Positions 7,967 to 16,762 of a stretch of DNA of 64,000 bases are shown in pieces (position 1 is the first letter of the stretch; each line of letters starts with the position of its first letter). This DNA is from G963708325 sp963708325 (GTDB taxonomy: Bacteria > Actinomycetota > Thermoleophilia > Solirubrobacterales > 70-9). The notes under the pieces were generated by a model. It had not been told where the DNA came from. It worked only from the letters and a program-made list of their open reading frames with translations, and searched no databases. The stretch spans positions 372,001 through 436,000 of the forward strand of contig OY970203.1 of NCBI GenBank assembly GCA_963708325.1, in the 5' to 3' direction. A program made the position numbers and the translations under genes.

Positions 7967-9556
7967 CTATCCGGCCGCTCGCACCCGCCGCAGCGTCCAG
8001 GACTGGTCCGGGAAGTCGAGCGCGCCCGCCGTCGCCTCGATCTTGGCGGCGGTGAAGCGGCCGCCGGTCAGGTGGCGCGCCACGAACGCGCGGGCACCCG
8101 GGTCGCGACTTCGCAGCACCGATCGCGGCGCCTCGATCGTGCCCTGGACGAGGCGCGGGTTCGAGTCCAGGCCGCGCGCCCGCGCCGTCTGCCGGATCGC
8201 GTCCACGCTGTGCAGGCGCAGCGGCAGCGCCGTGCCGTCAGCCAGCACCACGCGGAGCCTTGCCGGCGAGCAGTAGACGTTGAAGTCGGGGATCGCGACG
8301 CGCATCCCGTCACCGCGCGCGCCCGTTGCGAAGCGCATGTCCTCCGCCCGGCCGAGACCGCGCCCCGAGGTGTTGGACCGAGGGTTCGCCAGCGGCCGGC
8401 CGCGCAGCGGCTGGCCCGTCGGCGTGAACTTCCACGCCGCGCTGCCGGCGTCGACGATGTCCTTCTGCCAGAAGCCGCGCCGGCCACCGCGCGTCCCCTC
8501 CACCCGCAGCGTGCGGTGGACGCTGCCGGCGCCGACCTTCTCGATCGAGATCGCACTGGTGATCGCGCCCGGGACCTTCGGCTGGAGCAACCACGGCGGC
8601 GAGGGGAGCTGGATCGTGGAGTCGTTCTGCTTGTCGCGCTGGTCGGTGTATGAGTAGTCGAAGAAGGCCGAGTCGGCGCCGGAGATGTCGAAGTCGTAGA
8701 GGCGGGTGAACATGTCGCCGAACCGGTTGACCACGAACACGGTCGAGCCGCTCGCCGCCATCGCCACTGAGCGGAAGCGGCCTCGCCTCGGCCCGCACAT
8801 CTCGTAGCTGCGGTCGGCGGGCAGCCAGGGGTCCATGTAGGTGAGCCGCTGGCCACCGTGGCTGAGCAGCCAGACGTGCGAGACCTTGCCCTCGCCGAAG
8901 GCGTGCGAGTTTCCGGCGCTGTCGGTGAAGGTGCCGTCCTCGCGCGGCGAGGAGACCGACCACGACCACGCCTGCCCGCGCGGGATCGTCCGTCCGGGCC
9001 CGGTCCAGAAGGACGGGCCCCAGCGCACGGTCCAGTTGAAGGCCACGGGATCGCTGAGCGCGCCGTCCATCGTGAACACGTGGCGGCCGCGGGCGAGCGC
9101 CACCAGCTCGTCGTCGTCCGCCGAGATCCCCTCGACGCGTCCCTCGAAGCAAGGCGGGGTCGGCAGCGCCGCCCACGGCTGCGCGATCCCGGTGACCGCG
9201 GCGTTCGACTTGAAGTAGATCCGGCCACCGGCGAGGGCGAACCAGTAGCGGCGGTTGTAGGTCCGCCGGGTGGTGCGCAGGTAGACCCTCCGCGGCAGCG
9301 ACGCCGGCGCGCTCGTGGGGTCGCCCGCGGCGAGGCCGTTGCCGCGGTCCGGCGCCTGGCTGGCGACGCCCGGCTCGGGCGATCCCGCCGTGCCGCCGCT
9401 GAGCTCGGGGCAGACGCGCGGCCGGCTCTGCGACTGCAGCCCGCCGGTGAGGCCGTCGTAGAAGAGCGTGAACGGGTCTGGCTGGGCCGCGTTCGCAGCC
9501 CCCGGCCATGCCGCGGCTCCCGCCAAAAGCGCGATCAGGACGCCCCCCGTCCGCAT
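7967..9556 (-). CDS. secreted protein of unknown function
   Basis: A 529-residue protein with a clear Sec signal peptide (MRTGGVLIALLAGAAAWPGAANAA). The mature part begins AQPDPFTLFYDG and is rich in Trp, Gly and short beta-type segments (VFTMDGALSDPVAFNWTVRWG, WLLSHGGQRLTYMDPWLP). No membrane anchor or known catalytic motif is seen; a beta-propeller or lectin-like fold is possible but not shown. It lies just upstream of the carboxyltransferase (46 bp gap), though a functional link is doubtful. Confidence 0.75.
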   Translation of the reverse strand: MRTGGVLIALLAGAAAWPGAANAAQPDPFTLFYDGLTGGLQSQSRPRVCPELSGGTAGSPEPGVASQAPDRGNGLAAGDPTSAPASLPRRVYLRTTRRTYNRRYWFALAGGRIYFKSNAAVTGIAQPWAALPTPPCFEGRVEGISADDDELVALARGRHVFTMDGALSDPVAFNWTVRWGPSFWTGPGRTIPRGQAWSWSVSSPREDGTFTDSAGNSHAFGEGKVSHVWLLSHGGQRLTYMDPWLPADRSYEMCGPRRGRFRSVAMAASGSTVFVVNRFGDMFTRLYDFDISGADSAFFDYSYTDQRDKQNDSTIQLPSPPWLLQPKVPGAITSAISIEKVGAGSVHRTLRVEGTRGGRRGFWQKDIVDAGSAAWKFTPTGQPLRGRPLANPRSNTSGRGLGRAEDMRFATGARGDGMRVAIPDFNVYCSPARLRVVLADGTALPLRLHSVDAIRQTARARGLDSNPRLVQGTIEAPRSVLRSRDPGARAFVARHLTGGRFTAAKIEATAGALDFPDQSWTLRRVRAAG

Positions 9557-9613
9557 CAGGGAGAGGATCCCAGAGTGGGATCGCCGCTGCGACGGTCGGC
9601 TGGCGCGATCCTG

Positions 9614-9883
9614 CTAGGCGGCGAACCGCTGCGCGCTGCGCGCAAGCCGCTTGGCCGCCTCGGCCTCGCGGTCCTTCGGCGGCGCCGCCGTGACCAGGGC
9701 GGCGAGCAGCGTCGCCGTGGCCTCGGCCACCGCGTCAACGCCGCGCTCGAAGGCCTCGGCGTTGGCCTGCGACGGCTTGGTGAAGCCGCTGACCTTGCGC
9801 ACGTACTGAAGCGCCGCGTTGCGCACTTCCTCGTCGGTCGCGGGCGGTTCGAAGTTGTAGAGCGTTCGGATGTTTCGGCACAT
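9614..9883 (-). CDS. DUF2277 family protein
   Basis: An 89-residue protein that opens with MCRNIRTLYNFEPPATDEEV and continues AALQYVRKVSGFTKPSQANAEAF. This is the hallmark of DUF2277, a small family common in actinobacteria and proteobacteria with no assigned function. The start codon follows from the conserved N-terminus. The C-terminal 30 residues are a low-conservation helix (DREAEAAKRLARSAQRF). It is divergent from the exonuclease gene (51 bp apart). Confidence 0.9.
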   Translation of the reverse strand: MCRNIRTLYNFEPPATDEEVRNAALQYVRKVSGFTKPSQANAEAFERGVDAVAEATATLLAALVTAAPPKDREAEAAKRLARSAQRFAA

Positions 9884-9934
9884 GCGAGGCAAGATAGCCT
9901 GCCGGCGCCGCGGGCCGACCGCTACGGTGCCCCG

Positions 9935-10813
9935 ATGGCTCGGCCCCTGCTCGTCGTCGACGCGCCCTCGATGCTTTTCCGCGCCTTCTACGCGCTGCCA
10001 AGCTCCATCAAGGGGCCCGACGGAAGGCCGGTCAACGCTCTGCTCGGCGCCGCGAACATGATCCTGCGCGAGGTGGAGCGCCGCAGCCCGCGCGCCGTCG
10101 TGCTGTGCTTCGGCCCCGACGCTGCGGAGTACCGCACGGAGCTCTATCCCGCCTACCACGCCGACCGCGAGGAGGCGTTCCCCGACGAGATCGGCCCTCA
10201 GTTCGAGGACAGCGGCGACTTCTTCGGAGCGTTCGGCTGGACGATCGCGGTCGCCGACGACCTCGAGGCGGACGATTTGCTCGGATCCTACGCCCGCCTG
10301 GAGGCCGAGGCGGGCGGCAGCGCTCTGCTTCTCACCGGCGACCGCGACATGTTCCAGTGCGTTGGCAAGCGCGTTACGGTCCTCTACCCCGCCCGGGGGG
10401 AGCGCGGCGTCGAGGACGTCACCCCCAAGGGCGTTCGCGAGCGCTACGGCATCGGCCCGGAGCTGGTCCCCGACTTCATCGCCCTACGCGGCGACCCCTC
10501 CGACGGGATTCCCGGCGCCAAGGGGATCGGCGAGAAGACCGCCGCCGAGCTGCTGCGCCGCCACGGCTCCCTGGAGGCGGTGCTGGAGGCTGCGATTCGC
10601 GAGCCCAGCGAGGCCCGGCGCAAGGCGCTCGTCGGCCAGCGCGACGAGCTGCTCGCGTTCAAGCGGATCGCCACACTGCAGGACGCGGAGGTGAGGCGCC
10701 CCCGCGACCGCAGGACAAACTGGAAGGGCGCCGCGGCGGCGGCCCGGGCGCGGGGAATGAACCGGCTGGCCAAGCGCCTGGAGCGAGCGGCCGGCTCGGG
10801 CTCTCGAGGCTAG
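9935..10813 (+). CDS. 5'-3' exonuclease (FEN/PolA N-terminal type), stand-alone
   Basis: A 292-residue protein equal to the 5'-nuclease domain of DNA polymerase I without a polymerase part. It shows LLVVDAPSMLFRAFYALP (first metal Asp), DDLEADDLLGSYARLEAE, LLTGDRDMFQCVG and the helix-hairpin-helix region DGIPGAKGIGEKTAAELLRRHGS. These supply the carboxylate cluster that binds two metals. It would remove flaps or RNA primers, or back up PolA. The C-terminal basic tail (ARARGMNRLAKRLERAAG) may bind DNA. Its end overlaps the convergent gene by 4 bp. Confidence 0.92.
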   Translation: MARPLLVVDAPSMLFRAFYALPSSIKGPDGRPVNALLGAANMILREVERRSPRAVVLCFGPDAAEYRTELYPAYHADREEAFPDEIGPQFEDSGDFFGAFGWTIAVADDLEADDLLGSYARLEAEAGGSALLLTGDRDMFQCVGKRVTVLYPARGERGVEDVTPKGVRERYGIGPELVPDFIALRGDPSDGIPGAKGIGEKTAAELLRRHGSLEAVLEAAIREPSEARRKALVGQRDELLAFKRIATLQDAEVRRPRDRRTNWKGAAAAARARGMNRLAKRLERAAGSGSRG

Positions 10814-11391
10814 CCCGAGATCGTCGGGGTGGTTCTGAGGGTGGCGTCGATCGGCGCCCCGACCAGACCCGAGCCGCCGCACGCCTGGGCAATCGCGGCC
10901 GGATCGGCGCTGGGGCTGACGTTGGCCTCGGCGACAGCCGACCCGCCGCCGCGGCCCTGGAGCCTAATCAAGGGGGCGGGGCCGACTCGCACCTCGTCGT
11001 AGGTGAAACGAAGCCGGTGGCGGCGGAAGGCCAGGTAGCCACGCCCCGTGCCCTGCCCCGCGCCGCAGGATTCGGACCCCGAGCTGGATCCGACGAACCT
11101 GACGATCTGGCCGTCCACCGACCGGGGGCGCCCGCGCCGGTTCGTCAGCGTGCCTGAGCACGATCCTCGCATCACGGCGCTGACGGTTCCGTGCTGCGGA
11201 GAGTTTGTCAGCGGGGGATCGAAGCGGACCCGCCCCGACAGCCGGCAGCTGCCGTCGAACGTCCGCGTCCCGGCGCGCGTCTGCTCGCCACCAGCTCCTA
11301 GCGAGGCGGCCGAGAAGACGGCCGAGCCGAACGCCAGCGCCAACGCAAGGGCCACCGGAGCCCATCTGCGCAGACCGCGTCCCCTGGCCAT
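10810..11391 (-). CDS. secreted hypothetical protein
   Basis: A 193-residue protein with a basic n-region and hydrophobic core (RRWAPVALALALAFGSAVFSAASLGAGG) typical of a Sec signal peptide. The mature part contains four Cys (GSCRLSG, MRGSCSG, ESCGAGQG, AQACGGSG) that could form two disulfides, and beta-rich segments. No family is recognised. It is convergent with the exonuclease gene and in line with, but separate from, the large secreted protein upstream of it on the same strand. Confidence 0.65.
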   Translation of the reverse strand: MARGRGLRRWAPVALALALAFGSAVFSAASLGAGGEQTRAGTRTFDGSCRLSGRVRFDPPLTNSPQHGTVSAVMRGSCSGTLTNRRGRPRSVDGQIVRFVGSSSGSESCGAGQGTGRGYLAFRRHRLRFTYDEVRVGPAPLIRLQGRGGGSAVAEANVSPSADPAAIAQACGGSGLVGAPIDATLRTTPTISG

Positions 11392-11458
11392 GCGCGGAGT
11401 TATGCCCGCGAATGCCGCGGCTCAAACGAATCCGCCGGCGGCGGCCTCGCGTCTGGAG

Positions 11459-13924
11459 TCAACCGCCGGGCGCGAGCGACCAGTGGAAGTGCTCGATGGT
11501 CCTGTCCTGGTAGTTGTAGTCCCACGTGCCCTCCAGCGACGACGCGTTCTGCGGGTAGGTCTGGGTTCCGAAAAGCACGGCGGGCGGCGACTCCTGCTCG
11601 GTGTGGCTGGCGTATTTGCAGCTGTAGGGCACGTCCATGTAACCGGTCAACACGGAGCCGCCGTAGCGGTACAGGCCGCTGCTGTATTCCTTGTAGATCT
11701 GCAGCTCGTCGCCGTTCGTGTGCACGGGCAGGGTGTCGGTCGCATGCCAGGTGCAGGGGTTGCCCCCGGCGGTTCCGCTTCCGTCCACGGTCGCCGTGAC
11801 CGTGCTGCCCGGGGTGACGTCGTAGGAGGCGCCGTCCGAGCTCATCGCCGACCGGGTGAACGTGACGTGGTAGGTGAAGTCCCAGTGCTCGCTCCAGTCC
11901 GTATAGCTCGGATCGGTCAGGTCCGCGGTCCCGTCGACCGTGCCGCTCCACGTCTGCGGAAAGGTCTCCCGCCCGCAGTCGGCCGTCCGGTACTTGAGGT
12001 CGGGGGCGACACCCTGCTTCTCGCCGCTCAGCGAGTGGTTGGTCAACACGAGCACGATCTTGGAGATGTCGTCTCCCGCATCGTCCCGGCAGTACTCGAG
12101 CTTCTTGCTCCCAAGCCGGCGATGCTCGTACCCGCCCTGGCCCTCGACCTTGACCAGGACGTCGGCGTCCACCGTCTTCGGCAGCTTCGTGAGGTCGATC
12201 TTCACCGACCGCGAGTCCTGTGTGTCCGGCATCGAGAATCTCCTGTAGGTCGAGCCGAGGCTGCCCGGCAGGACGACGGGAACGGTCGCGACCTTCGTTC
12301 CCGTGGGGCCCAGTTTCGTCGGGGTGACCAGAAGCGACGATGGGGCCCGGTTCGGGAACGACGCCGGCAGGGGGTCGGTGGACGCGGTCTCGAACCGGGT
12401 GGCGGGCTGGCTCGAACCTCTCTCGTGCCACGACAAAACGCTCGGATCGTTACCGGCCTCACGCAGGGCGAAGTCCCGGAGGTGGCGAAACGAGAACGCC
12501 GCGTCGAAGGTTGCGTTGGCGCCCGCCGCCGAGCTCACGCCGCGCATCGCCTTCCACGCCGCCGCCACGCTCGCCCCCTCCTGGGTCATGAACTGCGGCC
12601 AGAGGAATGCGTAGTAGGCCGGGTAGCACTCCATGCATCCGGGATCGAGGCCCTGATAGCCCCAGATCCCCTGGAAACCGTCGAACATCATGGAGTCGTA
12701 CGCCGCCGCGGCGGGATTCCCGGTGTCGTAGTGAAGCTGCGCCCAGGTCGCGCTCGCCTCCCGGAACCAGGTCTCGGTGTCGCAGTTGTAGCGATCCTGG
12801 GCCAGGTGGTAGAGCTCGTGCGTGAGCGCCTGCTTCAGGTCGTTGTCGGCCGGGAGGTTCTTCCGGTTGAGCACGATGAACGCAGAACACTTGTTCGTAC
12901 TGCCGTACGCGAGCGGCTGCGCGTATGCGTTCGGCGGGTTCGCCCAATCGGTCAGCCTCTGCCCGCTCCGCGGCTGGTAGTCGCTCGGGTTCAGCAGGTA
13001 GACGTCGATCAGCGCGTCGGGGTTGCCGAGCGAGCAGCTGCTCGCGTTGTTTCCATCCGAAAGCGGATTGCCCATGTCCGGCGTGATCGCCCCCAGGTCG
13101 GTATTGGCCAGGGTCAGGACCCTGGTGACATCGGCCGCCGGGTCCTGGGCGTCTGCGTTGGACCACCCCCTGAACTTGCCGCTCGTGTCCGTGTACCACA
13201 CCCCGGACGGGCACCCGACGTCGGCCGATGCGTCGGCGAACGGGCTCGTCCTCCGCGGAATCGGCGGCCGGAAGACGCTCGAGGGATCGGCGGGGCGGCG
13301 CAGGAACGGCCGCAGGGCCCTGGCCTCCGTGTCGGGCAGGCTGCCGGTGCGGATCGCCTTGGAGGCGTCGAAGTAGGCCTTGTCGACCGAGGCGTCGTCG
13401 TTTCGCGCGCCGGTGCCGCGCAATTCTCTGGGCAGGCTCGCGTCGCCCCAGATCGAGTACATCCGATCGAGCAGCGATTTCCCGTAGTCGATCCTGTGCA
13501 GCTTCAGCGCGGTGGCGATCAGGTTCTCGGCTGGGACGCGGTTGGCGATCCGGAATGGGGCGCGCAACACCACCCGGCCGGTGGAGGTGTGAACGACGGC
13601 CTTGGCACGACGGCGGCCGTCCTTGAGCTTCCCCGTCCCCAGCGCCACGGGAGGAAGTCCGTTGCGCCCCACACTGGCGGTTCCTACCGCGTTGCCGTCG
13701 ACCGAGTAGGTGGCACTTCGAACGTGTTTCACCCCGGCCACCGAGACGAACACCCTGCCGGCGATTGTCCGGCCCGCGAGCTTCAGGGCGCGTCGGGAGG
13801 AGTGGGTCCCGTTCACGGTGATCCGTGCGCGGGCGACGGCGTGGGCGGGCGCGATTCCGCCGCACAGGCCCACTCCGATCAGCACGGCGAGGCCCACCCA
13901 CAGCCGGGTGCCGGAATGGTTCAT
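11459..13924 (-). CDS. large secreted protein with zincin-type HExxH motif
   Basis: An 821-residue exported protein. ATG 13924 gives a good signal peptide (MNHSGTRLWVGLAVLIGVGLCGGIAPAHA); extending upstream only adds basic low-quality sequence. Near residue 368 it has LTHELYHLAQDRYNCDTETWFREASATWAQ, an HExxH with a Glu about 20 residues later. That fits a metallopeptidase of the MA clan, probably a gluzincin. The C-terminal 400 residues are beta-rich (TYHVTFTRSAM, GSTVTATVDGSGT) and may be binding modules. A substrate cannot be assigned and proteolysis is untested. Confidence 0.75.
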   Translation of the reverse strand: MNHSGTRLWVGLAVLIGVGLCGGIAPAHAVARARITVNGTHSSRRALKLAGRTIAGRVFVSVAGVKHVRSATYSVDGNAVGTASVGRNGLPPVALGTGKLKDGRRRAKAVVHTSTGRVVLRAPFRIANRVPAENLIATALKLHRIDYGKSLLDRMYSIWGDASLPRELRGTGARNDDASVDKAYFDASKAIRTGSLPDTEARALRPFLRRPADPSSVFRPPIPRRTSPFADASADVGCPSGVWYTDTSGKFRGWSNADAQDPAADVTRVLTLANTDLGAITPDMGNPLSDGNNASSCSLGNPDALIDVYLLNPSDYQPRSGQRLTDWANPPNAYAQPLAYGSTNKCSAFIVLNRKNLPADNDLKQALTHELYHLAQDRYNCDTETWFREASATWAQLHYDTGNPAAAAYDSMMFDGFQGIWGYQGLDPGCMECYPAYYAFLWPQFMTQEGASVAAAWKAMRGVSSAAGANATFDAAFSFRHLRDFALREAGNDPSVLSWHERGSSQPATRFETASTDPLPASFPNRAPSSLLVTPTKLGPTGTKVATVPVVLPGSLGSTYRRFSMPDTQDSRSVKIDLTKLPKTVDADVLVKVEGQGGYEHRRLGSKKLEYCRDDAGDDISKIVLVLTNHSLSGEKQGVAPDLKYRTADCGRETFPQTWSGTVDGTADLTDPSYTDWSEHWDFTYHVTFTRSAMSSDGASYDVTPGSTVTATVDGSGTAGGNPCTWHATDTLPVHTNGDELQIYKEYSSGLYRYGGSVLTGYMDVPYSCKYASHTEQESPPAVLFGTQTYPQNASSLEGTWDYNYQDRTIEHFHWSLAPGG

Positions 13925-14131
13925 GGCAGCGCGGCGACTGCCCCGAGCAGGGCCGCGACCGCAAGCACGGCAGCGTGGCGTGAGACTGACGCGAAGGTCC
14001 CGTTCATGTCCATTCGTCCGAAACGCGCTACGTCGACGCTTCCGATCCCGCCCGAGCCCGAACCAACACCCTCCTGCCGGATTCGCGCTTGACGGGCGAC
14101 GCGGGATTATGCGTGCCGGCACCGCGGGCGT

Positions 14132-14153
14132 AAATAGGCCGATCGGCCTATTT
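14132..14153. promoter_or_regulatory. 22-bp perfect palindrome between divergent genes
   Basis: The sequence AAATAGGCC-GATC-GGCCTATTT is perfectly self-complementary over 22 bp. It lies between the start of the secreted zincin gene (13924, minus) and the membrane protein gene (14188, plus), 34 bp before the latter. Its symmetry, A/T edges and divergent setting suggest an operator for a dimeric regulator. There is no T run, so it is not a typical terminator. Confidence 0.5.
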
Positions 14154-14187
14154 CCAGTCCCTCCCCACGCACTACGATCGGCGCATC

Positions 14188-14634
14188 ATGACCGGACGCT
14201 CGCAGGCGCTCAACGTCACCGGCAGAGTCCTGATCGTCTGGACCGCCTTCTGGCTGCTGCTCGCGACCCTTCTGGTCAGCGTCAGCTCGGTCGTCAATCC
14301 GGGCGACTTCCTCAGCGACGAGGCGGGGGCCGGGGCCAAGGCGATCGGCTACGCCCTCTCGGCGACGATCGTCGCCGCCCTGATCGCCGCCGTGTGGGAC
14401 GGACTGATCCGCACGCCGGGCGGCCGCCTGACGGCGATCCTCTGCGCGGCCGTCTTCGCGCTCGCCCTGCTCACCACCGCCGTCGACCCCGGCTCGGACG
14501 ACTCGGTCCTCGGGATCGCCGCGGTCGGGCTGTTCACGCTCGGGGCCGGGGTGCTCGGCGGGCTGCTGCGCGCCCGGGCAACGCCAGCGACCGGCATCGC
14601 CTCGCAGGCGGGCGAGCGGGCCCCGTCAGGCTAG
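14188..14634 (+). CDS. small integral membrane protein
   Basis: A 148-residue protein with about four predicted membrane helices: LIVWTAFWLLLATLLVSVSSVV, AIGYALSATIVAALIAAVW, LTAILCAAVFALALLTTAV and VLGIAAVGLFTLGAGVLGGLL. No family motif is visible. The start ATG follows the palindrome at 14132-14153 by 34 bp. It is convergent with the NTF2-like gene at 14662. Confidence 0.7.
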   Translation: MTGRSQALNVTGRVLIVWTAFWLLLATLLVSVSSVVNPGDFLSDEAGAGAKAIGYALSATIVAALIAAVWDGLIRTPGGRLTAILCAAVFALALLTTAVDPGSDDSVLGIAAVGLFTLGAGVLGGLLRARATPATGIASQAGERAPSG

Positions 14635-14661
14635 GGCCGGTCCAGCGACCGGCCGGCGGGC

Positions 14662-15054
14662 TCAGCTCCAGCCCTGCGCCCACGCCTCCCGGTCGACATT
14701 GTTCTCGAACCGCGTGATCTTGCCGTCGCGAACCTCATAGGCGTGCTCGGCCTTCGCGTCCAGCTCGGCGCCGCTCTTGTTCTTTCCCCTGAAGCGCACG
14801 GTGGCGAGGATCGAATCACCCTCGTCGCGGACGTCCTCGACGGTGCACGAGAACTCGTCGAAGTTCTGCGGCACGGTGGCGAAGACATCGTCGGCGACGC
14901 TGTCGGGCCCGTTGAAGGTGCCTGAAGGAGCGTTGCCGCCGCCGGGTTCGACCCACTCGATCTCCTCGGCGTAGCGGGCGATAACGCCGTCGATGTTGCC
15001 GCTGTTGAAATCGTCGTAGCCACTGCGGACCAGCTCCACGTTCTCCTCGGACAT
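14662..15054 (-). CDS. SnoaL/NTF2-like family protein
   Basis: A 130-residue protein with the usual SnoaL_2 layout: MSEENVELVRSGYDDFNSGN, DGVIARYAEEIEWVEPG, a middle GTFNGPDSVADDVF and the last strand HAYEVRDGKITRFENNVDREAWAQGWS. NTF2-like cones act as polyketide cyclases, isomerases or ligand binders, and this sequence does not decide which. The start at 15054 is set by the conserved MSEENV opening. A second intact homologue lies at 39006-39416 and a relic at 22036. Confidence 0.85.
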   Translation of the reverse strand: MSEENVELVRSGYDDFNSGNIDGVIARYAEEIEWVEPGGGNAPSGTFNGPDSVADDVFATVPQNFDEFSCTVEDVRDEGDSILATVRFRGKNKSGAELDAKAEHAYEVRDGKITRFENNVDREAWAQGWS

Positions 15055-15161
15055 ATCCGACCTCCTTCGGCTCGCCGTCGATCGAGACCCTATCCGCCAG
15101 CGGTCCCCGCGCAAGGGCCCGGCCGCCAAGGCAAGCCGGGCCGGGGGCGGGCTCCCTCTTG

Positions 15162-15351
15162 CTAGCCCTTGACGATGTTGTGGATCTCGATGAAGGTCGG
15201 CTCGCCCGGATCGATCCCGACCTCGTCGAGAACCGGCATCATCCGCTCGCCGAAGGCGTCGAACTGCCCCAGCCGGACGAGCTGTCGGTGCCCGTCCCGC
15301 CGTCGGAGGAGTTCGTGCCCGATCTCCGAGAGTTGATCGCGGACCGAGCCT
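15162..15351 (-). pseudogene. start-less ORF remnant
   Basis: A minus-strand frame ending at TAG 15162 reads sensibly (GQFDAFGERMMPVLDEVGIDPGEPT, then FIEIHNIVKG) for about 60 codons. It has no usable ATG, GTG or TTG before an upstream in-frame TGA, except an internal ATG that would leave 26 residues. This looks like the 3' end of a decayed gene. I do not recognise the family. Confidence 0.4.
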
Positions 15352-15660
15352 TCAGCGGATCGACGCCAGGTCCATCAGGGCCGACGCCGTGACAAGGTAG
15401 TCGTCACGGAGCGTACGGGCCTGCTGCTCGATTGCATCGGCAAAGGCGCAGAGCTCGCGCTTGAGCTCCGCGCGCTCCTCGCGCTGAGGGCGCTGAGGGA
15501 ACTCCGCCGTTGCCGATGCTTCGCCGATGCGATCGGCGAGGTCCCGCGAGTTGATCGAGAGGCGAGTCGACGTCCTTACGTGCTCCTGGGAGGACTCGCC
15601 CCACGCTCGCGCAACCATCACCCAGCGCTCGAGGTCGCGAGCCTCTTCCTCCGTCAGCAC
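15352..15660 (-). CDS. hypothetical helical protein, probably frameshifted or translationally coupled at its start
   Basis: A frame of 102 codons opening at a GTG (15660) as VLTEEEARDLERWVMVARAWG and continuing as an amphipathic helical protein (ELKRELCAFADAIEQQARTL). No Shine-Dalgarno precedes this GTG. A strong one (AAGGAGAT at 15699-15706) instead precedes an ATG at 15695 that reads MTTSDLLHERLRC and stops at 15654, one frame off, overlapping the GTG. Joined by a -1 shift the two give a natural 114-residue protein. Either the gene carries a frameshift or the short frame is a coupled leader. Confidence 0.5.
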   Translation of the reverse strand: MLTEEEARDLERWVMVARAWGESSQEHVRTSTRLSINSRDLADRIGEASATAEFPQRPQREERAELKRELCAFADAIEQQARTLRDDYLVTASALMDLASIR

Positions 15661-15695
15661 CGGAGCCGCTCGTGCAGCAGATCGCTGGTCGTCAT
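15654..15695 (-). other. 13-codon leader ORF with strong RBS, overlapping the next start
   Basis: MTTSDLLHERLRC is preceded by AAGGAGAT with ideal 5-nt spacing. Its stop TGA lies at 15654-15656, just past the GTG (15658-15660) of the longer frame. It may be the true N-terminus of the downstream protein, separated by a single-base frameshift, or a short peptide that couples translation. Confidence 0.4.
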
Positions 15696-15841
15696 CTGAT
15701 CTCCTTCGCCCCTCTCATCGAACGCGCGAGAAGGCGGAGAGGGTGAGGACCAAGCCCGCGGCGCTGTCTTCCACACTACTCTCAATGGCTTCCAGCCAGG
15801 GCCCCGCGACCGCGCTACCCTGAATTCGCGATGGACAGCGG

Positions 15842-16291
15842 ATGCGCTCCACGAGCGACCAGATGAGCGCCGACGAACCACTATCGGGCGGGGAGCTGCT
15901 GGCGGCGATCTCCAGAAAGATCGTCGCGCTCCTCCGCGACCACTACGGCCGCGGCCCGATGAAGGCTAAGACCTACGTGCTCGACGATCTCGTCGTCTGC
16001 GTGCTTCGCGACGGCATGATCCCGATCGAACAGACGATGATGGACCGGGGCGAGCAGGACCGTGTCGTGCGGATGCGGCACGAGTTCCAGACGATGATGA
16101 GCGTGCAGTTCAAGCAGGTGATCGAGGACCTCACCGGCCGCAATGTGGTGGCCTTCCTGAGCCAGGCTCACATGGATCCGGACGTCACGCTCGAAGTATT
16201 CGTGATGGACGGTCCGCTCGAGGGCTTCGGCGCGGTGGAGATCATTGAGCCGGGTCCGGGGCGCGAAGCCGCCGACCAGGCGCGCGACTGA
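15842..16291 (+). CDS. DUF2294 family protein
   Basis: A 149-residue protein with the DUF2294 pattern: ISRKIVALLRDHYGRGPMKAKTYVLDDLVVCVLRDGM, then TMMDRGEQDRVVRMRHEFQ, the core VIEDLTGRNVVAFLSQAHMDPDVTLEVFVMD. The family is found beside ion transporters and in environmental bacteria, with no fixed function. An in-frame ATG at 15863 (MSADEP) is an alternative start; neither has a clear Shine-Dalgarno. The C-terminal 15 residues are a charged tail. Confidence 0.87.
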   Translation: MRSTSDQMSADEPLSGGELLAAISRKIVALLRDHYGRGPMKAKTYVLDDLVVCVLRDGMIPIEQTMMDRGEQDRVVRMRHEFQTMMSVQFKQVIEDLTGRNVVAFLSQAHMDPDVTLEVFVMDGPLEGFGAVEIIEPGPGREAADQARD

Positions 16292-16386
16292 AAACGCCGT
16301 ATTTGCAGAAACGCGCATTGTGCTCATCCCCGCACTGTGCGATGGTCACGTGCGAAAGCAGCTTCGACCAACGACGGGGAGACAAG

Positions 16387-16599
16387 ATGACTGCCCTCGC
16401 GATACAGGTCGAGCGGATGCTTTCGGATCATCGTCCCTTCGATGAGATCGAGGATCGCATCGAAGCGATGGGGGTTTCGGATGACGAGAAGGCGGCCCTG
16501 TGGCTACTCGCGTGGAGCGGGCAGGCCGAGTGGGTTCGACGCCAGACCGTCCTGGACGTTCTGACCGCGCACGAGCAGTGGCCGCCGCAGTGGGGCTGA
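16387..16599 (+). CDS. small hypothetical protein (70 aa)
   Basis: Starts MTALAIQVERMLSDHRPFDEIEDRIEAMGVSDDEKAALWLLAWSG, preceded by GGGGAGA at a good distance from ATG 16387. The content is helical with a Trp-rich C-terminus (EQWPPQWG). It looks like a small adaptor-type protein found downstream of regulatory genes in actinobacteria, but I cannot name the family. Confidence 0.65.
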   Translation: MTALAIQVERMLSDHRPFDEIEDRIEAMGVSDDEKAALWLLAWSGQAEWVRRQTVLDVLTAHEQWPPQWG

Positions 16600-16762
16600 C
16601 TGCCCGGCGTGCAAGAATGCATAAGCGGGTTCAGGGGTTGCCTTGCGGCGGCTGCTGGGCCTGCCGAAAGTCCCGAGACGGGTAAGCGGTCACATCGCGG
16701 TGGCCAGGCGCCTTGGCTTTGGATCCCGGAGGAATAACCGCGTCCGGAGGATGACCATTGCC

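Noticed and set aside
15527..15823. Plus-strand small ORF opposite the helical hypothetical protein
   Set aside because: Ser/Arg-rich with no structure. The minus-strand frame has a strong RBS and a natural composition.
16614..16750. c-di-GMP (GEMM) riboswitch ahead of the GGDEF gene
   Set aside because: Conserved GEMM segments such as the GCAAACC and CGCAAAGCC blocks are absent, although the leader is GC-rich and foldable.
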